Origin: Lysobacteraceae bacterium
GTDB taxonomy: Bacteria; Pseudomonadota; Gammaproteobacteria; Xanthomonadales; Rhodanobacteraceae
Length of the DNA: 64,000 bases
Reading direction: 5' to 3'
NCBI GenBank assembly: GCA_021372495.1
Contig: JAJFUF010000011.1
Location: forward strand, 62,001 to 126,000
In this document: in pieces, positions 18,824 through 26,990 of the stretch
How positions within the stretch are numbered: the stretch's first letter is position 1
How the letters are laid out: the number at the start of each line of letters is the position of its first letter
Made by a program: the position numbers and the translations under genes
Notes under the pieces: generated by a model
Seen by the model: only the letters and a program-made list of their open reading frames with translations
Databases searched by the model: none
Told to the model about the DNA's origin: nothing

Positions 18824-21046
18824 ATGGACTGGATACACGCAAGCTGGGTAACCATCGCCGTTGTAAACCTTGTGCTGGCGTTCGTCGATTTGTCGATCTG
18901 GTTCAGGCGGCGGCGCCTGGTGGATCGACCGACCTTTGCGTTGTGCAGCCTGTCTGCTGCGACGATAGCGGTACTCGAACTGAGGATGATGCGGGTGGGC
19001 GCCGTGGAATACTGGACCCGCTTGCTGCTCTGGGTGCACGTGCCGCTGACGACTCTGCTCATCGGACTCGTTTTTTTCGTCCATCAGCAGTTCCCCTCGT
19101 CACGCCGCGGTTGGATCGCGCCATTGATCGGCCTGTCGCTTGCTGCGCTGGCAGCCAATTTCCTCACTGGCGAGAACCTCAATTTTCGTGAAGTCGCGGC
19201 ACTCACGCCGATTCATGTATGGGGTGCCAGCCCCGTCAGTGCGCCGATCGGCGAGCCGAATCCGTGGATGTTCCTGGGAACGGTCAATGCCGTTCTCATG
19301 ATTGCATTCCTGGTCGACACGATCGTAGCGGTGCGCTTGCGTGGCGGTTCCAACGAGCGCCAGCGAGCCATTCCCGTTTGCGTCAGCATCATCGTGTTCT
19401 TGCTTCTTGCGTATACATGGGAAGCCATCGTTACGAGCGGCTTGCTGTCGGCCCCGTTGCTGGTCGCGCCGCCATTCCTGGGCATTTCGCTGGTGATGGC
19501 CTATCTGATGGGAACGGACGTTCTGCAGGCGGCCGAGAGCACAACGGACCTGACGATGACGCGCAGGCGCCTGCGCGAAACCGAACAGCAGATGGAACTT
19601 GCCGCCAGCGCCTCCGGCCAGGGCCTGTGGAGTTGGGACATTTCCGCCAGAGATCCATGGCTGTCGCCGTCCGCACGCGCCCTGCTGGGGCTTGCGCCCG
19701 GCGACGGCACAGATTGGACAGGTCTGCTCCAGCGCGTGTCGCCGGACGATCGTGAGCGCGTTCGGACCGAGCTTGCTGCGGCGATGCGCGGTGACGGCAA
19801 TATCCACATCGAGTTCCGGATCGCGAGCGGCGAGTCGGGCGCCCGCTGGATGCTTGCCATCGGCAAGATTCTGCTCCGACCGGATCATGCGCCCTTGCAT
19901 AGCTACGGTGTCGTCTTGGACGTCACCGACCGCCACATGGCGGAGGAGCGCTTTCGACTGCTCGTCGAAGCCATGCCCGCTGCCATATTGCTGGTCGATG
20001 ACAAGGGATCGATCGTGTTCTGCAACAATCAGGCAGAGTCGACGTTCGGGTACATGGGCGAGCAGTTGATCGGAATGGCAATCGAATCCTTGGTGCCGGA
20101 AAGGTATCGTGCCGAGCGTTCGCATCTGCGGGGCATCTTCGCCGGGAAGCCGACCAGTCGCCCGATGGGAACCGGACTCGAGCTGTTCGCGCTGCGTCGC
20201 GATGGCAGCGAGATCGCGGTGGAGATCGGACTGACTTCGATCCAGATCGCGCAGGGACATTTCACCCTCGTTTCGATCTCGGACATTACGGAACGCAAGC
20301 GCATGGAACGCGATATGGCGGTGCAGCGCGATGAACTTGCCCACTTGTCGCGGGCGGCCTCGCTGTCGGCGCTCTCCGGTTCCCTGGCGCACGAGCTCAA
20401 CCAGCCGCTGACGGCGATACTGAGCAACGCGCAGGCCGGCGCCCGCTTCCTCGCTCGTGAAACCCCGGATCTGGATGAGGTGGCCGTCAGTCTTGCCAAT
20501 ATTGTCGACAACGCCAAGCGTGCCGGCGATGTCATCCGCAAGCTGCGCAGCATGCTGCGCAACGACCGCACGGACTTCGTCCAGCTCGATATCAACAGCG
20601 TCGTGCGGGATACCATGCTGATCGTTCGCAGCGATCTGATCGATCGGCGCGTGGAGGCCGTCCTGGATCTCAGTGAGGAACTGCCTCGGGTCAAGGGGGA
20701 CAGAGTCCAGTTGCAGCAAGTGCTGCTGAATCTGATCATGAACGCGGCCGATGCAATGAGCGAGGTCGCGCGCGGTCGCAGGCTCACGCTGCGAACGCTC
20801 GTGAATGGGCGGAGCGCTGTCGAGCTGCAGGTTGCGGACGTGGGGCCCGGGATTCCGGAGCGGGACCTCGAGCGCGTCTTCGAGCCGTTCGTCACCGGCA
20901 AGCGTGGCGGGATGGGACTCGGCCTTTCCGTGTGCACCATGATCGTCCAGGCGCACGGCGGCAAGTTGTGGGCGACGAGAAACAGTGCAGGCGGCGCGAC
21001 CCTGCATTTCCTCCTTCCTGTCCTTGGCTATGGCGCGATCACGTAG
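18824..21046 (+). CDS. membrane PAS sensor histidine kinase (FixL/DctB-like core)
   Basis: A 740-residue sensor kinase. About seven hydrophobic segments fill residues 1-235. Two PAS domains follow (about 255-370, then 375-490, the second with FRLLVEAMPAAILLVDD and ending VSISDITERKRMERD). The phospho-acceptor H-box is SLAHELNQPLTAILSNAQ (His near residue 524). The ATPase domain has the N-box LLNLIMNAADAM, G1 VADVGPGIPE and G2 GMGLGLSV. The HELNQPL box is the class that pairs with FixJ-type regulators, two of which are encoded directly upstream. The signal sensed is unknown; there is no haem-binding PAS signature that I can vouch for. Confidence 0.92.
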   Translation: MDWIHASWVTIAVVNLVLAFVDLSIWFRRRRLVDRPTFALCSLSAATIAVLELRMMRVGAVEYWTRLLLWVHVPLTTLLIGLVFFVHQQFPSSRRGWIAPLIGLSLAALAANFLTGENLNFREVAALTPIHVWGASPVSAPIGEPNPWMFLGTVNAVLMIAFLVDTIVAVRLRGGSNERQRAIPVCVSIIVFLLLAYTWEAIVTSGLLSAPLLVAPPFLGISLVMAYLMGTDVLQAAESTTDLTMTRRRLRETEQQMELAASASGQGLWSWDISARDPWLSPSARALLGLAPGDGTDWTGLLQRVSPDDRERVRTELAAAMRGDGNIHIEFRIASGESGARWMLAIGKILLRPDHAPLHSYGVVLDVTDRHMAEERFRLLVEAMPAAILLVDDKGSIVFCNNQAESTFGYMGEQLIGMAIESLVPERYRAERSHLRGIFAGKPTSRPMGTGLELFALRRDGSEIAVEIGLTSIQIAQGHFTLVSISDITERKRMERDMAVQRDELAHLSRAASLSALSGSLAHELNQPLTAILSNAQAGARFLARETPDLDEVAVSLANIVDNAKRAGDVIRKLRSMLRNDRTDFVQLDINSVVRDTMLIVRSDLIDRRVEAVLDLSEELPRVKGDRVQLQQVLLNLIMNAADAMSEVARGRRLTLRTLVNGRSAVELQVADVGPGIPERDLERVFEPFVTGKRGGMGLGLSVCTMIVQAHGGKLWATRNSAGGATLHFLLPVLGYGAIT

Positions 21047-21193
21047 GTCCCGCTGATTCGGAACCCGACAAGTTCGGCGAGAACCGGCAAGTGGACAAGA
21101 CGCGCGCATCGAATCCCGGCCTGCCAATGGGACCAACGGCCGATTGGTTTCCCGCGCTCGTCGTGGTGTCGTACAGCGACTTGTACGTACCAC

Positions 21194-22333
21194 ATGATCT
21201 CGATTTCTCAACTTCGTATGTGCCGCGAGACGCCTCATCGGCCCATTCGGGTACGGAGCGCGTTGCTTCTGTACCCGGCGGCGTTTGTCGTGCTCTGCGC
21301 GCTGTCAGTGCGCGATGTGATCGCAGAGGAGCAAACCACCTCGGAGACCGAGGTTGCCGACAAGGGAGCGCAGGATGACGGCGGCAGCCGTTTCCTGTTC
21401 GTGCCATATCCGGTCACCGAACCAGCCATCGGCAACGGACTGTTGGCGGGCCCGGTCTGGATGCGTGCCGGCCCCCACACGGGTGCCGGTCCGAGTCTGC
21501 CGCAGGCCTATGGATTCGGCGGGCTGTGGACCGACGGCGGATCGCGTGGCGTGCTCGCGTTCGATGAGAGGGCGTGGGGCAGTGATGGAAGATGGCAGAC
21601 CACGGCGATCGCCGCGCGCGCCGATTTGAAACTGAAGTTCTCCGGGTTGTCACCCGCAGGCGACGCCTCGATCGGATTCAACCTTCACGCCGCGGGCGGC
21701 AGCATTGAAGTCGAACGCAAGCTGGGCGATGGACCCAACAGCGTGGCTATCGACCTGTTCTCGGTAAGCACCAGGGCGGATTTCCCCGGAGGGCTTCCCC
21801 CGGAACTGGCACGCGAACAAACCAAGGAGGAAATCGCCGGGGCGAGACTGACCTGGTCGCAGGACACCCGCGATGAAGTCTTCGCGCCATCGAGCGGCCA
21901 CTACGCATCCGCAAGCCTGGATTCCGGGCTGAGTCTGAAGTGGATGGGCTACGGGCCTGGGCTGGGCGGAGGAGTACTCGGCCTGCGGGCCCAGTTCGAT
22001 GTCAGCCTCGAGCACGAGGCGTTTTACCTGAGGCCGTATATTTCGCTGCGCGGCGTGCCCGCTCTGCGTTATGCGGGCGAACAGGTTGGCGAGGTGGAGG
22101 CGGAGTACCGCTTTCCGCTCGACAGCCGCTGGGACATCGTGGCTTTCGGCGGACTCGGCGCGGCACGCGCTGACCTTCATGGAATCACCGGGCAAAGGAC
22201 CGTGTCCACCGAAGGGCTCGGCGTCCGGTTCAAGGTGCAGAAGCTGTTCGGGCTGACGTTCGGCGTGGACGTCGCGCGAGGGCCGGACGGAACATTTGTC
22301 TACATCCAGATCGGCAACCCCTGGTCCAAGTGA
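21194..22333 (+). CDS. BamA/Omp85-like outer-membrane beta-barrel protein
   Basis: A 379-residue exported protein. A hydrophobic segment (about residues 24-44, ending VIAEE) serves as signal peptide. The rest is rich in alternating beta strands. The segments RYAGEQVGEVEAEYRFPLDSRWDIVAFGG and GVRFKVQKLFGLTFGVDVARG resemble the last strands of Omp85/surface-antigen barrels, without POTRA domains. The start is uncertain: ATG at 21194 or 21218. It lies 147 bp after the kinase gene and may be its target. A family of short Omp85-like barrels of unknown role exists; no closer assignment is possible. Confidence 0.62.
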   Translation: MISISQLRMCRETPHRPIRVRSALLLYPAAFVVLCALSVRDVIAEEQTTSETEVADKGAQDDGGSRFLFVPYPVTEPAIGNGLLAGPVWMRAGPHTGAGPSLPQAYGFGGLWTDGGSRGVLAFDERAWGSDGRWQTTAIAARADLKLKFSGLSPAGDASIGFNLHAAGGSIEVERKLGDGPNSVAIDLFSVSTRADFPGGLPPELAREQTKEEIAGARLTWSQDTRDEVFAPSSGHYASASLDSGLSLKWMGYGPGLGGGVLGLRAQFDVSLEHEAFYLRPYISLRGVPALRYAGEQVGEVEAEYRFPLDSRWDIVAFGGLGAARADLHGITGQRTVSTEGLGVRFKVQKLFGLTFGVDVARGPDGTFVYIQIGNPWSK

Positions 22334-22389
22334 CCGTCACTCGCGGGTGTGTCGCCTGATCGTCCAACGCAGGTGCCGCTCCGGCCCCG

Positions 22390-22410
22390 ATGGGCCCTTG
22401 GTCCACTTAC
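22390..22410. repeat. GGTCCACTT-type motif, copy 2
   Basis: ATGGGCCCTTGGTCCACTTAC lies 112 bp before the next outer-membrane gene. Its reverse complement closely matches 17381-17397. On the opposite strand, 35543-35563 matches it at about 18 of 21 positions and also stands upstream of a gene. Confidence 0.5.
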
Positions 22411-22521
22411 TGGAGACGCTTGCCGGGTACTACCTTGGCAGGGCGCACCGGGCAGTCGCCAGCCTGCGGAATCCGCGCGCCAGTCATGCGAGGCAAGGGC
22501 CAGGGGCGAGGACGACGAGCG

Positions 22522-23349
22522 ATGAAGCCACGCCTCACCGGAGTTCTTCTCTTCGCCGCTGCACTCGCTGCGGCGATGCCGATTCGATTCTCCGTCGCAG
22601 CCGAGGAGTCGGCAGACACCAACCAGGACGCCGAACTGGCGAAGAAGCTGCAGAATCCCGTCGCGGCGCTGATCAGCTTGCCATTCAAGCTCGACTACGA
22701 TGCCGGCATCGGTCCGGCGAACGCGGATCGCTTCGCCCTCGTCGTGCAGCCGGTGATTCCGATCTCGCTGAACGAGGACTGGAACGTCATCTCGCGCACG
22801 ATCGTCCCCTTCATTCATGCCGGATCGCCCGTGGAGGGCGGCGGCAGCCTCGGCGGGACCGGGGACATTCTGCAGAGTTTCTTCTTTTCCCCCATGGCGC
22901 CGACCGCTGGCGGCTGGATCTGGGGCGCCGGGCCCGCGGTCTCGGTCCCGAGTGCAAGCAAGGATGCGCTGGGCTCGGAGAAGTGGAGTGTCGGGCCGAC
23001 GCTGGTCGTGCTCAAGCAGGGCGGCGGATGGACCTACGGCATGCTGGCCAATCACTTGTGGTCGATCGGAGGCAACTCGGACCGCGCCGACGTGAGTGCG
23101 ACGCTCCTGCAGCCGTTCGTCTCGTACACGACGAATAGTTTCACCACGTGCGGGCTCAATACGGAATCGACCTACGACTGGAAGGCGCAGCAGTGGACCG
23201 TGCCGATCAACCTGACGGTCAGCCAGTTGCTGAAGATCGGCAGGCAGCCCATGAGCTTTCTGCTCGGGCTGCGCGGCTATGCGCAACGCCCGTCCGGCGG
23301 GCCGGATTGGGGACTGCGCTTCCAATGGACGCTGCTGTTTCCGAGGTAG
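22522..23349 (+). CDS. outer-membrane transporter-like protein ('neuromedin U' misannotation family)
   Basis: About 275 residues with a signal peptide (residues 1 to about 29, ending FSVAA). The mature start contains the family hallmark QNPVAALISLPFKLDYD, followed by VVQPVIPISL, WNVISRTIVPF and many short beta strands ending FQWTLLFPR. Proteins with this pattern are common in proteobacteria and often carry the meaningless database label 'neuromedin U'; they are probably outer-membrane barrels of unknown substrate. The ATG at 22522 places the signal peptide at the N-terminus; an upstream in-frame start at 22390 would add 44 unrelated residues. It belongs to the run of envelope genes after the kinase. 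Confidence 0.68.
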   Translation: MKPRLTGVLLFAAALAAAMPIRFSVAAEESADTNQDAELAKKLQNPVAALISLPFKLDYDAGIGPANADRFALVVQPVIPISLNEDWNVISRTIVPFIHAGSPVEGGGSLGGTGDILQSFFFSPMAPTAGGWIWGAGPAVSVPSASKDALGSEKWSVGPTLVVLKQGGGWTYGMLANHLWSIGGNSDRADVSATLLQPFVSYTTNSFTTCGLNTESTYDWKAQQWTVPINLTVSQLLKIGRQPMSFLLGLRGYAQRPSGGPDWGLRFQWTLLFPR

Positions 23350-23403
23350 CAAGCCCTGATGACATGCTCGGCCAGAACAGAGGGGATTTCATGCCGGGAT
23401 GCC

Positions 23404-24354
23404 ATGGCGCGTCCGGCGTGCGGCTGCGCCTGTGCCGTGCGCGCGCTCGTGTTGTTCTTGCTTGCCAGCATCGGCATTGCGCGCGCCGACGTTCTCATCG
23501 GTCCGAATGGAGAGCGGCTGCCGGGGCACGTCATCGAGGAGAAAGACGGCATCCTGACGTTTCAAAGCGATTTTCTCGGGCGCATTCAGGTGCCTTCCAC
23601 GCAGGCTCGAATCGAACGCGACACGCCGCCCGCGCCAGGATCGGAGACCGCCAGAACGTCAGCGCAGGTCGCATCGGCGCCACCCGGGCCGCGCTGGTCG
23701 TCCGATGTCGCGATGAAGCTGAGCGCGGATCGCGGCAGCCTGAAGGTGCCGGAGGACATTCTGGATGCCTCGTGGAAGATCAACCGCCAGACAGACAACG
23801 GCGAAATGGCCGGGTCGATCCTCTACAAGTACAAGCGCACCCAAGGCACGCTTCAGGATAACGACCTGCTCGTCAGCCTCAGCTACGACCGATTTCTGTC
23901 CCCGGAGCATTTCATGACGGGACGACTGCTCGGCCTCTCGGAACTGCGCAGCGAAGGCTACGACACGACCGGGACTGCCGCCCTGGTGTGGGGCTGGCGA
24001 CTCTGGGAAGCGCCGGGAAGATACCTGCGCGTCGGGCCCGCCGCTGGCTATCTTGCGCTTCGACGCGGCGAGCAGAACTTTGGCGGTGCCGCGCTCGGAC
24101 TCTATGCACGTGCCCTGTATCCGACCTGGGGAAATGCGACTGTCGAAGGCGAACTGCAAGCACTTAGCGCGGGCAAGGGCAACAGCTACGTGATCATGCA
24201 GGCTCGACTGAAGCGCCCTCTAACCGAGCGGCTGTACATCGCGTTGGACTGGCTCTACACGAACAGCCGCATTCCGCTCGAGTCGGGAGTCATTTCCCAA
24301 TGGCGGTGGGTCATCGGATGGAGTTTCGATCCTCATCCGAAGCCGATGCCATAG
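23404..24354 (+). CDS. outer-membrane protein, DUF481/YdiY-like
   Basis: About 316 residues with a signal peptide (ALVLFLLASIGIARA). A short N-terminal module reads VLIGPNGERLPGHVIEEKDG and ILTFQSDFLGRIQVP, a beta-rich repeat often found before DUF481 barrels. The C-terminal two thirds form a predicted barrel (SLSYDRFLSPEHFMTGRLLG, then WGWRLWEAPGRYLRVGPAAGY). This matches DUF481/YdiY-like outer-membrane proteins of unknown function, at moderate confidence. The start may instead be the ATG at 23359. It follows the previous barrel gene by 54 bp and is probably cotranscribed. Confidence 0.66.
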   Translation: MARPACGCACAVRALVLFLLASIGIARADVLIGPNGERLPGHVIEEKDGILTFQSDFLGRIQVPSTQARIERDTPPAPGSETARTSAQVASAPPGPRWSSDVAMKLSADRGSLKVPEDILDASWKINRQTDNGEMAGSILYKYKRTQGTLQDNDLLVSLSYDRFLSPEHFMTGRLLGLSELRSEGYDTTGTAALVWGWRLWEAPGRYLRVGPAAGYLALRRGEQNFGGAALGLYARALYPTWGNATVEGELQALSAGKGNSYVIMQARLKRPLTERLYIALDWLYTNSRIPLESGVISQWRWVIGWSFDPHPKPMP

Positions 24355-24377
24355 GCGCTCTCGAGGCTTGATCGGCA

Positions 24378-26858
24378 GTGATTCCAGAGCGCGCCCAGCC
24401 AGCAAGGCCTATCCGACGCAGCGCGGCCGCATCCTCGGGCCCAAGGCGCACGTACCCGCAGGTGGACACGCACGCCGCATGTCGGAGCCTCGCGGTGAGC
24501 ATGCTCATGGGGCTCTGCGCCATGCTGGTCTGCCCGACCGTGCCCTGCGCGCAAGACCGGCAGGTGGCGGCTGTTGTCACGGCGAAGACCCGCATGGCGC
24601 CGGCGATGAAGCCGGCTGCTGCGGACGGTCCGGCCGAGGTGCCGGCGAGAGGCCATGTCGGTTCCGCCACCTGCAGCGAATGCCATGCGGCCGAGGCCGC
24701 TGCATGGAACAAATCCCAGCATCGCCACGCCATGCAGGTGGCCGACGCGGAATCCGTGCTCGGCGATTTCCATAACGCGACATTTGCCTACGCAGGCACG
24801 ACGTCGACGTTCTCGCTGCGCGGCGGCAGGTATTTCGTTCGCACCGACGGTGCCGACGGCAAGCTTGCCGACTACGAGGTCCGCTACACATTCGGCGTCG
24901 CGCCGCTGCAGCAGTACCTGATCGCGATGCCGGGCGGACGACTACAGGCGCTGTCGATTGCGTGGGACACGCGCACGAAGGCGCAGGGAGGACAGCGCTG
25001 GTTTCACCTGTATCCGAAGCAGGCGATCAAGGCTGGCGATCCGCTGCACTGGACCGGCGTCGACCAGAACTGGAACTTCATGTGCGCCGAGTGCCACTCG
25101 ACCGACCTGCGCAAGAATTTCGACGCCGCGCGCGATCGCTTCGACACCCAGTGGTCGGAGATCGACGTCGCATGCGAGGCCTGCCACGGGCCCGGCGCCG
25201 CGCATGTCGCTTGGGCGCGCGCGAAATCCGCGGGCAAGCCGGCCGGCGCCGACAACGGCCTCGCGCTCGCGCTGACCGAACGCAAGGGCGTGACCTGGGC
25301 GATCGATGCCGCGACCGGCACCGCGCGGCGCAGCGTCGCACGCCGGACCTCGAAGGAGATCCAGATGTGCGCGCGCTGCCACGCGCGCAGCAGCCGCCTG
25401 TCCGACGACTATGTCTTCGGCGCGCCCCTGCTCGACTCGCACCGGCTGGCCGACCTGGATCCCGGCCTGTATTGGACCGACGGCCAGATGCGCGACGAGG
25501 TCTACAACCTCGGTCCGTTCCTGCAGAGTCGCATGCAGGCGAAGGGCGTCACCTGCTCGGATTGCCATGATCCGCACACGCAGGCCCTGCGTTTTCCCGG
25601 CAACGCGATCTGCACGCAGTGTCATCTGGCGTCGAAGTACGATGCCGTCGCGCACACCCATCACGCGGCGGGGTCGGCCGGGTCCGGATGCCCGCAATGC
25701 CACATGCCGACGACGACGTACATGCAGGTCGATCCGCGCCACGACCATTCGTTCCGCGTGCCGCGCCCGGATCTGTCGGTGACGCTCGGCGTGCCGAATG
25801 CCTGCAACAGCTGCCACACGAAACAGACGCCGCGCTGGGCCGCCGACGCGCTGATCAAGTGGACCGGCAAGACACCGGTCGGGTTCCAGGATTTCGCCAC
25901 GGCATTCCATGATGGCGAGACCGGCGCACCGGGAGCACGTGCCGCGCTGGCGAAACTGATCGATGATCCGGCGCAGCCGGCGATCGTGCGCGCGAGCGCG
26001 ATCGACCGGCTCGCGCGCTGGCTGACGCCATCGTCGTTGGGCAGCGTGACGAATGCGCTCGCCGATCCCGATCCGTCGGTGCGGCTGGCGGCGGTCGGCG
26101 CCATCGGCGGCAACACCGACGTCGCGACGCGCGTCCGCTGGCTTCCGAGCCTGCTCGCGGACCCGGTGCTGAGCGTGCGCATCGAAGTCGCGCGCGCGCT
26201 GGCCGGCGAAGCCGAAGCAGCGCTGCCGGCGGCCAGCAGCGGCGAGTTGAAGAAGGCGCTCGGCGAATACATCGCCGTGCAGGACTACAACGCCGACCGG
26301 CCCGAGGGGCACGCCAATCTCGCCAATCTGTACGCCGCACGCGGCGACCCCGAACGCGCCGCGGCGGAATACCGCAAGGCGATCGGCATCGATCCGACGT
26401 TCGTCGCCGCGTACGTCAATCTGGCCGACCTCGATCGTGCGATGGGCAGCGAGGATGAAGCGATCGCCGTGCTCGAGCGCGGCCTGAAGCGCGCGCCGCG
26501 CGCCGCAGCGCTGCACTATGCGCTGGCTCTTGCCTACGTGCGCGGCAAGCGCAATATCGACGCACTTGGTGAATTGGCCGAGGCGGCCAGGCTGGCACCG
26601 GACTCGGCGCGCTACGCCTACGTTTATGCGGTCGCGCTGAACGATGCCGGCCGCGTGCCCGAGGCGCTGAAGGTCCTGCGCACCGCGTTGCAGCGGCAAC
26701 CATACGATCGCGACCTGCTGTTCGGTCTGGCGATCTATTCGGCCCAGGCGAACGACCGCAAGACGGCGCTCGGCTACCTCGCCACGCTGCGTGAACTCGA
26801 GCCCGACAATCGCGGCTATGCGGAGCTCGCGGCGCGACTTGGCGCGGCCGGCAAATGA
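24378..26858 (+). CDS. octaheme c-type cytochrome with C-terminal TPR domain
   Basis: An 826-residue exported redox protein. A hydrophobic stretch at about residues 38-58 acts as signal peptide; the GTG at 24378 gives a long N-terminus and a start at 24495 or 24501 is also possible. Eight CxxCH haem-binding motifs occur, at Cys99, 236, 266, 331, 393, 412, 438 and 476, spread as in cytochrome c554/paired-CxxCH multihaem proteins. Residues 500-610 look like HEAT-type helical repeats, and 620-820 contain four to five TPR units (GHANLANLYAARGDPERAAAEYRKAI). It should sit in the periplasm and pass electrons while the TPR tail binds a partner. No cytochrome-maturation or terminal reductase gene is nearby, so its substrate is unknown. 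Confidence 0.83.
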   Translation: MIPERAQPARPIRRSAAASSGPRRTYPQVDTHAACRSLAVSMLMGLCAMLVCPTVPCAQDRQVAAVVTAKTRMAPAMKPAAADGPAEVPARGHVGSATCSECHAAEAAAWNKSQHRHAMQVADAESVLGDFHNATFAYAGTTSTFSLRGGRYFVRTDGADGKLADYEVRYTFGVAPLQQYLIAMPGGRLQALSIAWDTRTKAQGGQRWFHLYPKQAIKAGDPLHWTGVDQNWNFMCAECHSTDLRKNFDAARDRFDTQWSEIDVACEACHGPGAAHVAWARAKSAGKPAGADNGLALALTERKGVTWAIDAATGTARRSVARRTSKEIQMCARCHARSSRLSDDYVFGAPLLDSHRLADLDPGLYWTDGQMRDEVYNLGPFLQSRMQAKGVTCSDCHDPHTQALRFPGNAICTQCHLASKYDAVAHTHHAAGSAGSGCPQCHMPTTTYMQVDPRHDHSFRVPRPDLSVTLGVPNACNSCHTKQTPRWAADALIKWTGKTPVGFQDFATAFHDGETGAPGARAALAKLIDDPAQPAIVRASAIDRLARWLTPSSLGSVTNALADPDPSVRLAAVGAIGGNTDVATRVRWLPSLLADPVLSVRIEVARALAGEAEAALPAASSGELKKALGEYIAVQDYNADRPEGHANLANLYAARGDPERAAAEYRKAIGIDPTFVAAYVNLADLDRAMGSEDEAIAVLERGLKRAPRAAALHYALALAYVRGKRNIDALGELAEAARLAPDSARYAYVYAVALNDAGRVPEALKVLRTALQRQPYDRDLLFGLAIYSAQANDRKTALGYLATLRELEPDNRGYAELAARLGAAGK

Positions 26859-26990
26859 GCGGATTACGATGGTTTCGGATGAGATCTAGGTCCAATGTTG
26901 GCGGCGGGCAAGGTGACATAGCCTTTCCGCGGAGATTGTCCGAGCGTTGCCGCCCGCGTCGCCCGCGGTTTGCGGAGAGGAAGAGCACAC

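Noticed and set aside
17381..22410. Terminal inverted repeats of a 5-kb transposon carrying the two-component genes
   Set aside because: The two motif copies are inverted, but no transposase or target-site duplication is seen between or beside them, and a further copy lies outside at 35543.
24942..26699. 585-codon frame antisense to the octaheme cytochrome
   Set aside because: It only mirrors the TPR/haem gene; no start signal or domain is seen.
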